This document shows, piece by piece, positions 7,698-15,451 of a stretch of DNA of 64,000 nucleotides. How positions within the stretch are numbered: position 1 is the first letter of the stretch; each line of letters starts with the position of its first letter. The notes below the pieces were generated by a model. That model searched no databases and was not told the DNA's origin. It was given only the letters and a program-made list of their open reading frames with translations. The position numbers and the translations under genes were made by a program. This DNA is from Bacteroidales bacterium UBA2712. Its GTDB lineage: Bacteria; Bacteroidota; Bacteroidia; Bacteroidales; Paludibacteraceae. The DNA lies in contig DEKW01000017.1 of NCBI GenBank assembly GCA_002354055.1, positions 1-64,000 of the forward strand, in the 5' to 3' direction.

Positions 7698-7716
7698 TTC
7701 GAAATATCGATAAATC
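7685..7716. repeat. GATAAATC octamer tract at the hisS 3' end
   Basis: Four 8 bp units (GATAAATC, GATAATTC, GAAATATC, GATAAATC) begin in the last hisS codons, include its TAA stop (7695-7697) and fill most of the spacer to the next ATG at 7730. Confidence 0.8.
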
Positions 7717-7729
7717 GAAAACAGAAACT

Positions 7730-8266
7730 ATGGCAGATACAAACAAACAGTTTGATCAAGTGACGGCGAAATGCCGCCGGATATTTATCGACAAGATGAA
7801 GGATTACGGTCCTTCGTGGCGGATATTCCGCCTGCATGGCATCACGGATCAGTTGTATATCAAGGCCTGTAACATCCGTCAGCGTCAAGAGACCGGTGTG
7901 AGCCTTGTGGGGGACGATATAGAAGGAAACCTGCGGGCGATAGTCAACTACGGCGTCATGGCGATTATCCAGGAGCGCAACGGTTATGCCGACGCCACAG
8001 ATATGAGTAGCGAAGAAGCAACGAAGCTGTACGACAAAGTGCTGCAAGAAGCCAAAGAACTGATGATCCGCAAGAACCACGATTACGGCGAGGCATGGCG
8101 GGAGATGTCCAAAGAAGGGATTGTAGATATGATCCTCGCAAAAATCATCCGCATCAAGAATATCCTCACCAATAATGGCAAAACCATCGCTTCGGAAGGC
8201 GTGGAAGGCAATTATTTCGACATCATCAATTACGCGATATTTGATTTGATTCATTATGAAGGCTAA
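7730..8266 (+). CDS. DUF1599 domain protein
   Basis: The 178-residue protein has two copies of the DUF1599 motif, seen as MKDYGPSWRIFR with IEGNLRAIVNYGVMAI in the first half and KNHDYGEAWREM with VEGNYFDIINYAIF in the second. The family is conserved in Bacteroidetes and is related to nucleotide-modification-associated domains; its biochemical role is not established. In this phylum it commonly sits with a DoxX-like gene and tpiA, as it does here apart from the two intervening proteases. The downstream gene starts at 8256, overlapping by 11 bp, and the stop abuts a CATCAAA tract. Confidence 0.85.
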   Translation: MADTNKQFDQVTAKCRRIFIDKMKDYGPSWRIFRLHGITDQLYIKACNIRQRQETGVSLVGDDIEGNLRAIVNYGVMAIIQERNGYADATDMSSEEATKLYDKVLQEAKELMIRKNHDYGEAWREMSKEGIVDMILAKIIRIKNILTNNGKTIASEGVEGNYFDIINYAIFDLIHYEG

Positions 8267-9371
8267 CATCAAACATCAAACATCAAACATCAAACATATC
8301 GTCGGCTCTTTGAGCCGTACGATTTTGGCAATCACATTCTTGTTCTCGGGTTTCGTCAAAGCCGTAGATCCGCTGGGCACAGTATATAAGATAGAGGACT
8401 ACCTGAAGGCTTTCGGCGGGTTCTTTACGGATCTGCTGCCGTTAGCAGGAGTAGCGGCTGTGTGTCTGATTGCGGCTGAGTGGTTGTTAGGTATCTGTAT
8501 GTTTGCCAACATCCGCACCCAATGGACGAGTTGGATCAGCTTGGCGTTCTTCCTGGTGATGACGCCTCTGACGCTCTGGATCGCACTGACGAACCCTGTC
8601 AGCGACTGCGGTTGTTTCGGTGATGCGCTGGTGCTGACGAACTGGCAGACCTTCTGGAAGAATATCGTGCTGCTGAGTCTGGTGATCGTGCTGTTGGTAT
8701 GCCGCAAAGCCATCCCGCAGACCTTCAGCTGGTGGGCAGAGATAGTTATTGCCGGCATCGGAATAGGTGCGCTCATCAGCATCATGTGTTATAGTTATAA
8801 CCACCTGCCGCCGATGGATTTCCGTCCGTATAAGATCGGAAATCACATCCCTACCCTAATGGAGATTCCCGAGGACGCCGAACCGGATGTCTATGAGACA
8901 ACACTCATCTATGAGAAAGACGGCGTACAGCAGGAGTTTACGCTGGAGAACTACCCGAAATGCGACAGCACTTGGCATTTCGTAGATCAGAAATCCGTAC
9001 TGGTGAAGAAAGGTTATGAGGCGCCGATCCATGATTTCGAGATCATGACGATGGATTTTGAGGACATCACCTACGATATCTTAGAGAGCGAAGAGGCCGT
9101 GACGCTTATCGCGATGTATGACCTGAAGAAGACCGACCTCAAGCAGATCGACAAAGTGAAAGAGCTCTTGGAGAATAATCAACCATGCTACCTACTGACA
9201 GGCTCCGGCGAAGAGGAGATTGAGAATTTCTGCATGGAGCATGGCATTGACGAGCAATCGTTCTGTACCATCGATCCCGTGACATTAAAAACAGTAGTTC
9301 GTGCCAATCCGGGTGTGGTAGTCGTACAAAATGGCACAATTATTGATAAATTCAACTTGAGAAACTACTAA
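8256..9371 (+). CDS. DoxX-like membrane protein (BT_3928 family)
   Basis: The first 165 residues contain four hydrophobic helices with the DoxX/MauE-like signature SRTILAITFLFSGFVKAVDP and a conserved SDCGCFGD cysteine loop. A fifth helix (about 165-190) precedes a 180-residue extracytoplasmic domain ending in a region that resembles a thioredoxin-like fold (VTLIAMYDLKKTDL). The protein may take part in redox work at the membrane, but this is inference. Translation from ATG 8256 passes straight through four CATCAAA heptamers, giving the N-terminus NIKHQTSNIKH. The native start may originally have lain nearer VGSLSRTIL. Confidence 0.8.
   Translation: MKANIKHQTSNIKHIVGSLSRTILAITFLFSGFVKAVDPLGTVYKIEDYLKAFGGFFTDLLPLAGVAAVCLIAAEWLLGICMFANIRTQWTSWISLAFFLVMTPLTLWIALTNPVSDCGCFGDALVLTNWQTFWKNIVLLSLVIVLLVCRKAIPQTFSWWAEIVIAGIGIGALISIMCYSYNHLPPMDFRPYKIGNHIPTLMEIPEDAEPDVYETTLIYEKDGVQQEFTLENYPKCDSTWHFVDQKSVLVKKGYEAPIHDFEIMTMDFEDITYDILESEEAVTLIAMYDLKKTDLKQIDKVKELLENNQPCYLLTGSGEEEIENFCMEHGIDEQSFCTIDPVTLKTVVRANPGVVVVQNGTIIDKFNLRNY
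8267..8294. repeat. Four perfect CATCAAA heptamers
   Basis: Four identical tandem 7 bp units start directly after the TAA stop of the DUF1599 gene (8264-8266) and lie within the first codons of the next gene, read as NIKHQTS then NIKH. This is the cleanest tract in the window; perfect identity suggests recent expansion. Confidence 0.95.
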
Positions 9372-9394
9372 CAAATCAAATAAATAATTAAAAA

Positions 9395-10783
9395 ATGAGG
9401 AAAATTGCTGTTGGAATAATTGCTCTATTGGTGTCGTCGATGACACTGATGGCCGAGCGAGTCAGTCGGGAGGACGCTTCGCTCGTAGCAAATAATTTCA
9501 TGAATGTCGCCGTGACTTCCGTCAACGGCGTGAAGAAAGCCGCTCCTGCCAAACGGATGGTACTCAAACAAACGGCGGAAGAGACCGAGAGTCAGTATTA
9601 CGTTTACGAGAACGAGAATGGCGAAGGATGGGTTATCATCGCGGCTAACGACGCCGTATCGCCTATCTTAGCATACTCCGAGACCGGACATTTCCGCACG
9701 GATAACATGCCGTCGAATATCCGTCATTGGATGGGCAATTATGACAAATTCATCAAACGTATTGAGACGGAAGGCGTAGAAGCCGCAGAGGAGACAAAAG
9801 CCGAGTGGAGAGCGCTGCGCAAAGGTGTTCGCAAGGCGAAAGCAGCAGTGGTAGTAGGTCCGCTGATCCAGACCAAATGGGATCAAGACGCACCATATTA
9901 CAACCTCTGCCCCGGTTATGGTACCAACAAAGCCTATACCGGTTGTGTAGCTACCGCCATGGCACAGGTGATGAAATACTGGGAATGGCCGAAGAAAGGT
10001 ATCGGCAGCCATACTTATCAGCCAGTAATGGATATATATGACGATTATGGAGAATATGTAGAAACTATCATCGTATACCAAGGTAATCTCATAGCTGATT
10101 TTGAGAATACCACCTACGATTGGGAGAACATGAAAAATAGTTATTCCGGTTTTACAACCTTGGCCCAGAGGACAGCCGTAGCTACCCTGATGTACCATTG
10201 CGGCGTAGCGACGGAGATGATGTACGGTGGAGATGAGTATGGCGGTTCGGGTACGTACACCTTGAACTATGGCGATGAGGACGATCCTACTTGTGCGCAA
10301 AACGCACTATGGAGACATTTCGGTTATAAGAAACCAACCGGCTACATGCGCGACGGATACAAGTATGGTGGATACACCTACTATAAAAAATGGTCGGATG
10401 CCGCATGGACTGCGATGGTGAAAGAGGAATTGGATCAACAACGACCGATTATGTACGGCGGAGCCAGTGATGAAGGTGGTCATAGTTTCATCTGTGATGG
10501 ATACGACAGCAATAATAAATTCCACTTCAACTGGGGCTGGTCAGGATGGAATGATGGTTACTATACCCTATCCAATCTCCGTCCCGGAAGCGGCGGAGCC
10601 GGTGGTGGCAGTTATGACTTTAGCGAGGATCAGGATGTGCTGATCGGTATTGAGCCTGACCGGCCTCAAGCAATAGAGACCGTTAAAAGCGACGAATCGG
10701 TACTGAAGACCATTATCAATGGTCGCGTGGTCATCGTGCGCGATAATATAATGTATGACCTAATGGGACAGAAAATTCGATAA
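9395..10783 (+). CDS. Secreted C10-family cysteine protease (streptopain-like), copy 1
   Basis: The 462-residue preproenzyme has a signal peptide (residues 1-20), a Spi/prodomain (about 21-120, with GWVIIAANDAVSPILAYSE) and a C10 catalytic domain. The catalytic Cys184 is in TGCVATAMAQVMKYW, and His363 in GGHSFICDGYD is followed by FHFNWGWSGWNDGYY. After an acidic stretch it ends in a short tail (VVIVRDNIMYDLMGQKIR) like the C-terminal segments found on exported Bacteroidetes proteins. It probably degrades extracellular protein or acts on host or competitor targets. The next gene, 9 bp downstream, is a paralogue that is nearly identical in parts of the prodomain and active site, so the pair arose by duplication. 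Confidence 0.9.
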   Translation: MRKIAVGIIALLVSSMTLMAERVSREDASLVANNFMNVAVTSVNGVKKAAPAKRMVLKQTAEETESQYYVYENENGEGWVIIAANDAVSPILAYSETGHFRTDNMPSNIRHWMGNYDKFIKRIETEGVEAAEETKAEWRALRKGVRKAKAAVVVGPLIQTKWDQDAPYYNLCPGYGTNKAYTGCVATAMAQVMKYWEWPKKGIGSHTYQPVMDIYDDYGEYVETIIVYQGNLIADFENTTYDWENMKNSYSGFTTLAQRTAVATLMYHCGVATEMMYGGDEYGGSGTYTLNYGDEDDPTCAQNALWRHFGYKKPTGYMRDGYKYGGYTYYKKWSDAAWTAMVKEELDQQRPIMYGGASDEGGHSFICDGYDSNNKFHFNWGWSGWNDGYYTLSNLRPGSGGAGGGSYDFSEDQDVLIGIEPDRPQAIETVKSDESVLKTIINGRVVIVRDNIMYDLMGQKIR

Positions 10784-10792
10784 ACCAATATC

Positions 10793-12676
10793 ATGAAAAA
10801 ATTATTTATAAGCATTTTTGCTCTGCTATTGTCAGTAAGCCTTTTCGCAGAGCGCATTACGTTAGAGGACGCAGCGACTGTGGCCAATAACTTTATGAAC
10901 GTAGCCGTGACTTCGGTCAACGGCGTGAAGAAAGCCGCTCCTGCCAAACGGATGGTTCGCAAGGCTATGAACACCACGGAGGAACCGCAGTATTATCTCT
11001 ATGAGAACGAGAATGGCGAAGGATGGGTCATCATCGCGGCTAACGATGCTGTAACACCTGTCTTGGCGTACTCTGAGACCGGACATTTCCGCACGGATAA
11101 CATGCCGTCGAACATCCGTCATTGGATGGGTAAATACGACCAATTCATCAAACGTATTGAGACCGACGGCGTTCAAGCCGCAGAGGAGACTAAAGCAGAG
11201 TGGAAAGCACTGCGTAAGGGTGTTCGCAAGGCACAAGCAGCCGCAGTAGTGGGTCCGCTGATTCAGACCCAATGGGATCAGGACGCACCATATAATAACC
11301 TTTGCCCTGGAACGGGAAGCAACAAAGCGTATACCGGTTGTGTAGCTACCGCCATGGCACAGGTGATGAACTACTGGCAATGGCCAAAGAGAGGTATCGG
11401 AAGTCATAGTTACAGACCGCGCAATCCGAATGACGAAGACCATTATTCGACCCGCTATACCTCTACCCTTTCCGCTGATTTCGGAAACACGACGTACGAT
11501 TGGGAGAACATGTTGGATAGTTATTCAGGTTCGGAAACCTCTGCCCAAAAGACAGCCGTCGCTACTTTGATGTACCATTGCGGCGTAGCCACCGAGATGA
11601 TGTACGGAAACGATGCAGACGGCGGTTCGGGTACGTACACCGGAAACTATGGTTCTTGGGAGGAAAGTGACAACGCACAAAATGCGCTATGGAAATATTT
11701 CGGTTATAAGAAATCAACCGGCTACATGCGTGACGGATACGAGTATGGCGGACATACTTATTACGAGAGTTGGACCACCTCTAACTGGACAGCAATGGTT
11801 AAAGCCGAGCTGGATAAGCAACACCCGATCTTATACGGCGGAGCCAGTGATGGAGGTGGTCATAGTTTCATCTGCGACGGATACGACAGCAATAATAAAT
11901 TCCATTTCAACTGGGGCTGGTCCGGATGGAATGATGGTTACTTTACCCTTTCTAACCTCACTCCCGGAAGCGGCGGTGCAGGTGGCGGTGGTTATGATTT
12001 TAGTGAAGACCAGGACGTTATTATCGGCATTGAGCCGGACAGCTCGACCTATGTAGATCCGGTAGATCCTGTAGATCCGGTTGACCCGGTAGATCCTACT
12101 CCCGGAACAGGAGCTTTCACGCTGCTGACCAATATCAGTAATCTCGCAGCCGGCGATGAGGTTATCCTGGTTAGCACGGATAATAACGTAGCGGCGGCCA
12201 CTATTACGAATGATGTATTTACCACCGAGGAAGTGAGCATCAGTGACAATACCATCACTCTCCCTTCTACCAGTAGCGTAGTTGTGATGACCGTCGGAAA
12301 GTCCGGAAGTAACTGGACCTTTACCAATAATGGTCAATTACTAAAAGCAACAGCCGTTAAGAAAGTAAGATTCGGCGCTAATACCGGTGACTCCAACTGG
12401 ACTATCAGTATTAGTAGCGGTAATGCCACTATCCAGAATGGTACGGAAAGTTACGGACGATTCTTGTATAATGTCAACAATCCTCGATTCACAACATATA
12501 CGTCGAACACGTCATCAATTATGCTCCTGCCGCAACTCTATTACCGCAGACCGTCAACAACCGGTATGACGAATATCAGTGCAGGCGCAGAAGTGAAAAA
12601 GATCATTGAGAACGGACAGGTTATCATCGTCCGTGGCAATGAGAAATATAGTGTTTTCGGACAGAAGATCCAATAA
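10793..12676 (+). CDS. Secreted C10-family cysteine protease, copy 2, with an extra beta domain
   Basis: The 627-residue paralogue of the preceding gene has a signal peptide (about 1-20), a prodomain, and a catalytic domain with Cys183 in TGCVATAMAQVMNYW and His357 in GGHSFICDGYD. It differs in carrying a linker of five VDP triplets (about residues 420-434) and a Gly/Ser/Thr-rich beta domain of about 140 residues (FTLLTNISNLAAGDEVILV onward). It ends in a tail (QVIIVRGNEKYSVFGQKIQ) similar to that of copy 1. The added domain may bind carbohydrate or the cell surface. The tandem pair separates the DoxX-like gene from tpiA, where Bacteroidetes relatives usually have no protease. Confidence 0.9.
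   Translation: MKKLFISIFALLLSVSLFAERITLEDAATVANNFMNVAVTSVNGVKKAAPAKRMVRKAMNTTEEPQYYLYENENGEGWVIIAANDAVTPVLAYSETGHFRTDNMPSNIRHWMGKYDQFIKRIETDGVQAAEETKAEWKALRKGVRKAQAAAVVGPLIQTQWDQDAPYNNLCPGTGSNKAYTGCVATAMAQVMNYWQWPKRGIGSHSYRPRNPNDEDHYSTRYTSTLSADFGNTTYDWENMLDSYSGSETSAQKTAVATLMYHCGVATEMMYGNDADGGSGTYTGNYGSWEESDNAQNALWKYFGYKKSTGYMRDGYEYGGHTYYESWTTSNWTAMVKAELDKQHPILYGGASDGGGHSFICDGYDSNNKFHFNWGWSGWNDGYFTLSNLTPGSGGAGGGGYDFSEDQDVIIGIEPDSSTYVDPVDPVDPVDPVDPTPGTGAFTLLTNISNLAAGDEVILVSTDNNVAAATITNDVFTTEEVSISDNTITLPSTSSVVVMTVGKSGSNWTFTNNGQLLKATAVKKVRFGANTGDSNWTISISSGNATIQNGTESYGRFLYNVNNPRFTTYTSNTSSIMLLPQLYYRRPSTTGMTNISAGAEVKKIIENGQVIIVRGNEKYSVFGQKIQ
12052..12096 (+). repeat. VDP-coding 9 bp repeat
   Basis: Five tandem GTAGATCCG-like units encode the Val-Asp-Pro linker between the protease domain and the extra C-terminal domain of the second C10 protease. 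The period is three codons, unlike the 7, 8 or 11 bp tracts elsewhere. It looks like an ordinary coding linker. Confidence 0.85.
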
Positions 12677-12716
12677 AACAAAGTCAAAAGGCATATTAAA
12701 AAAAATATATACGATT

Positions 12717-13466
12717 ATGAGAACTAAAATGGTTGCAGGTAACTGGAAAATGAACAAGAACCTGCAGGAAGGAGTAGCATTGGCTACCGAGTTAAAAGAA
12801 GCAGTAAAGAACCCCTCATGCGCCGTTGTTATCGGTACGCCGTTTATTCACTTGGCTACCGTAGCCGAGCTTCTCAAAGGCTCGCCGATCAAGGTGGCAG
12901 CAGAGAACTGCGCAGATCACGAGAAAGGTGCATACACCGGTGAGGTAAGTGCTGAGATGGTGAAATCCACCGGCGCAGAGTACGTCATCCTCGGTCACTC
13001 CGAGCGTCGTCAGTACTACGCTGAGAGCTATGAGATGCTGGCAGAGAAAGTACGTCTGGCACTCGCTAACGGTCTGAAGGTCATCTTCTGCATCGGCGAG
13101 GTGAAAGAGGAGCGTGAGGCAGGCAAGCAGAACGAGGTAGTGAAAGCACAACTCGAGGGTTCTGTATTCGGTCTGAGCGCAGAGGAGTGGAAGAACATCA
13201 CCCTCGCTTACGAACCCGTTTGGGCTATCGGTACCGGTCTGACCGCTACTCCGGCTCAGGCAGAGGAGATTCACGCATATATCCGCTCCCTCGTAGCCGA
13301 GAAATACGGCAAAGAGGCAGCAGAGGACACTACCATCCTCTACGGCGGCAGCTGCAACGAGAAGAACGCAGCTGAGCTCTTCGCTTGCCCGGATATCGAC
13401 GGTGGTCTGATTGGTGGCGCTGCCCTCGTAGCAGAGAAATTCCTGGCAATCATCGCAGCACGCTAA
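12717..13466 (+). CDS. tpiA: Triose-phosphate isomerase
   Basis: TpiA interconverts dihydroxyacetone phosphate and glyceraldehyde 3-phosphate. The 249-residue sequence has the substrate loop AGNWKMNKN, the electrophile His in ILGHSERRQYYAES, the catalytic-loop motif AYEPVWAIGTGLTATPAQAEE and the phosphate-binding LYGGSCNEKNAAEL. ATG 12717 gives the standard N-terminus MRTKMVAGNWKMN; frame continues upstream to 12606 within the protease gene but has no support. It heads a run of short-spaced genes (gamma-CA-like, pyrH, frr, rsgA) whose spacers hold small palindromes. Confidence 0.97.
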   Translation: MRTKMVAGNWKMNKNLQEGVALATELKEAVKNPSCAVVIGTPFIHLATVAELLKGSPIKVAAENCADHEKGAYTGEVSAEMVKSTGAEYVILGHSERRQYYAESYEMLAEKVRLALANGLKVIFCIGEVKEEREAGKQNEVVKAQLEGSVFGLSAEEWKNITLAYEPVWAIGTGLTATPAQAEEIHAYIRSLVAEKYGKEAAEDTTILYGGSCNEKNAAELFACPDIDGGLIGGAALVAEKFLAIIAAR

Positions 13467-13481
13467 CCGGTTTAGAACCGG
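13467..13481. repeat. Palindrome after tpiA
   Basis: CCGGTT (13467-13472) and AACCGG (13476-13481) form a 6 bp perfect stem with a TAG loop directly after the tpiA stop. No T-run follows, so it is not a standard terminator. It may act as an mRNA-stabilising or processing hairpin. Confidence 0.6.
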
Positions 13482-13502
13482 AGCAAGCCAACCATTCGGA
13501 CT

Positions 13503-14027
13503 ATGGGACTTATTAAGACCATCAATAGAAACGGCGAGATCCTCACCCCGCGCATTGCTGACGACGTGTTCATGGCGGAGAACGCCACGGTTGTCGGCGA
13601 TGTGACGGTGGGAGAAGGATCGAGCCTGTGGTTCAACTCCGTGCTGCGCGGCGATGTGAATACCATCACGATTGGGAAGCATTGCAACATCCAGGACGGC
13701 GCGGTGCTCCACACGCTCTACAAGAAATCAACGATCACCCTTGGCGATTACGTGTCTGTCGGGCATAACGTCACTATCCACGGCGCCGACGTAGATGACT
13801 ACGCGTTGATTGGTATGGGGGCTACCCTACTCGACGGAGCCCATGTAGGCGAAGGAGCGATTGTAGCCGCCGGAGCGCTGGTACTCAAGGGAACGCAGAT
13901 TGGCCCTCACGAGATTTGGGGCGGTGTGCCGGCGAAGTTCATTAAGAAAGCCGACCCTGCGCAAACGGAAGAAATCAACAAAACGATTGCCAACAACTAC
14001 GCCATGTACGCAAGTTGGTATAAATAG
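13503..14027 (+). CDS. Gamma-carbonic-anhydrase-family hexapeptide protein
   Basis: The 174-residue left-handed beta-helix protein has typical hexapeptide repeats (VVGDVTVGEGSSLWFNSVLR, then RGDVNTITIGKHCNIQDGAV). Putative metal ligands are His in DGAVLHT and two His in SVGHNVTIHGADV, which match gamma-carbonic anhydrases. It probably binds zinc or another metal as a trimer. Proteins of this type are often annotated only as transferases or YrdA-like, and activity on CO2 cannot be assured. It lies between tpiA and pyrH. Confidence 0.85.
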   Translation: MGLIKTINRNGEILTPRIADDVFMAENATVVGDVTVGEGSSLWFNSVLRGDVNTITIGKHCNIQDGAVLHTLYKKSTITLGDYVSVGHNVTIHGADVDDYALIGMGATLLDGAHVGEGAIVAAGALVLKGTQIGPHEIWGGVPAKFIKKADPAQTEEINKTIANNYAMYASWYK

Positions 14028-14081
14028 ACCGCTTCGCTAAAAGAGTAAAGACCGCAGCGAAGCTGCTAAAAGATAAAAGAC
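14028..14081. repeat. Complex spacer repeat before pyrH
   Basis: The spacer holds two copies of AGACCGC followed by GCTAAAAGA, about 24 bp apart. It also has an 8 bp inverted repeat (GCTTCGCT at 14031-14038, AGCGAAGC at 14056-14063) and a nested hairpin GCAGC-GAA-GCTGC (14054-14066). AGACCGC also recurs four times inside korA at 18570-18637. Confidence 0.6.
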
Positions 14082-14085
14082 AATT

Positions 14086-14805
14086 ATGTTTAAAAGAATA
14101 CTTCTCAAACTTTCCGGTGAGAGTCTGGCTGGAGCCAATAAGCAAGGCATCGATCCTCAACATCTTGCCGAGTACGCCGAGCAGATCAAAGCGATTGCTG
14201 AGAAAGGTGTACAAGTAGCGATCGTCATCGGCGGCGGAAACATCTTCCGTGGCTTGAGCGGTTCGCAGAAAGGTTTTGACCGCGTCAAGGGAGACCAGAT
14301 GGGTATGTTAGCCACCGTCATTAACGCCTTGGCTCTATCCTCTGCCCTCGAAGCCATCGACCAACCGGTACGTGTATTAACAGCCATCCGCATGGAGCCA
14401 ATCGGCGATTTCTACAGTCCGGCAAAAGCTATCCGGCTGTTGGAAAAAGGCAATGTAGTAATCCTTGCCGGCGGTACAGGAGCACCCTACTTCACGACCG
14501 ACACCGGTTCATCGCTCCGCGCCTTGGAGATCAAAGCGGATGTCATGCTCAAGGGAACACGCGTGGATGGTATCTATACTGCTGACCCGGAGAAAGACCC
14601 GACAGCAACGAAATTCACGGAGATCACCTACGATGAGGTCATCCGCCGCGGATTAAAGGTCATGGACCTCACTGCCACCGCTATGGCGAAAGAGAACGGT
14701 CTGCCGATTTATGTCTTTAATATGGACCAACTCGGTAATTTACAGAAAGTCATTAACGGAGAGGCCATCGGCACTCTCGTAAAACCCGGAGCATCCTTCC
14801 GTTAA
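14086..14805 (+). CDS. pyrH: UMP kinase
   Basis: PyrH phosphorylates UMP to UDP, the step after the UMP pathway encoded on the opposite strand at 23.7-49 kb. The 239-residue amino-acid-kinase-fold protein has KRILLKLSGESL at the N-terminus, VAIVIGGGNIFRG, the UMP-binding DQMGMLATVINALAL, TGAPYFTTDTGSSLRALE and the ATP-binding VDGIYTADPEKDPTA. The neighbour frr is a common partner of pyrH in bacteria. The spacer upstream carries repeats but no clear promoter, so it probably belongs to the tpiA-rsgA transcript. Confidence 0.97.
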   Translation: MFKRILLKLSGESLAGANKQGIDPQHLAEYAEQIKAIAEKGVQVAIVIGGGNIFRGLSGSQKGFDRVKGDQMGMLATVINALALSSALEAIDQPVRVLTAIRMEPIGDFYSPAKAIRLLEKGNVVILAGGTGAPYFTTDTGSSLRALEIKADVMLKGTRVDGIYTADPEKDPTATKFTEITYDEVIRRGLKVMDLTATAMAKENGLPIYVFNMDQLGNLQKVINGEAIGTLVKPGASFR

Positions 14806-14853
14806 CCGGAAGGAGCGGCCTCCGCCTAGAAAGGTTATATAAAACATTATACT

Positions 14854-15417
14854 ATGGAAGAAGAACTCGAATTATTTGAGTCTGCAGCCGAAGAGCAGAT
14901 GCAGGCCGCTGTCGCTCACTTAGACGACACCCTTCAGCACATCCGTGCAGGTAAAGCCAACCCGCGTATCTTGGATCCGATCAAGATTGATTACTACGGA
15001 GCTATGTCGCCGTTGACTTCTTGCGCGACGGTCACTACTCCTGATGCCCGTACTATCGCAATCACGCCATGGGAGAAAAAGCTCATCAGCGAGATCGAGC
15101 GCGCCATCATCAACTCGAACATCGGTCTGGCTCCATCTAACAACGGCGAGACGATCCGTCTGATCCTTCCGCCGCTGACAGAGGAACGCCGCCGTGAGCT
15201 CTGCAAGCAATGTAAAGCAGAGAGCGAGACCGCGAAGATGTCCATCCGCAATGCCCGCCGCGATGCTATTGAGGAGTTTAAGAAACTCGTCAAGAACGGC
15301 CTGAGCGAAGATATCGAGAAAGACGCAGAAGAGGATATGCAAAAGACCCACGACAAATACGTCGCTAAAGTCGAAGCTCTCTACGCAGCGAAAGAAAAGG
15401 AGATCATGACGGTTTAG
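14854..15417 (+). CDS. frr: Ribosome recycling factor
   Basis: Frr works with EF-G to split post-termination ribosomes. The 187-residue protein has the family blocks HIRAGKANPRILD, LTSCATVTTPDARTIAITPWEK, IGLAPSNNGETIRLILPPLTEERR and the long C-terminal helix (ARRDAIEEFKKLVKNGLSEDIEKD). It is encoded 48 bp after pyrH; that spacer contains GGAG-CGGC-CTCC, a small palindrome. The length is normal for the family. Confidence 0.97.
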   Translation: MEEELELFESAAEEQMQAAVAHLDDTLQHIRAGKANPRILDPIKIDYYGAMSPLTSCATVTTPDARTIAITPWEKKLISEIERAIINSNIGLAPSNNGETIRLILPPLTEERRRELCKQCKAESETAKMSIRNARRDAIEEFKKLVKNGLSEDIEKDAEEDMQKTHDKYVAKVEALYAAKEKEIMTV

Positions 15418-15439
15418 TGCACTACGTTAGCACCCGTCG

Positions 15440-15447
15440 GGGGCCCC
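15440..15447. repeat. GC palindrome between frr and rsgA
   Basis: GGGGCCCC lies 4 bp ahead of the rsgA ATG, after a GTGC/GCAC pair (15417-15420 and 15430-15433). It is a short, low-confidence hairpin. I list it because most spacers of this operon carry a different palindrome. Confidence 0.4.
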
Positions 15448-15451
15448 AATT

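Noticed and set aside
8267..8294. Short direct repeats as a CRISPR remnant
   Set aside because: Units are 7 bp with no spacers and no cas genes are nearby.
9372..9394. AAATCAA-like repetition upstream of the first C10 protease
   Set aside because: The period is not kept over three units; it is probably only AT-rich spacer.
12052..12096. VDP repeat as a member of the short-period tract family
   Set aside because: Its 9 bp period keeps the codon phase and encodes a common acidic linker, unlike the 7, 8 and 11 bp tracts.
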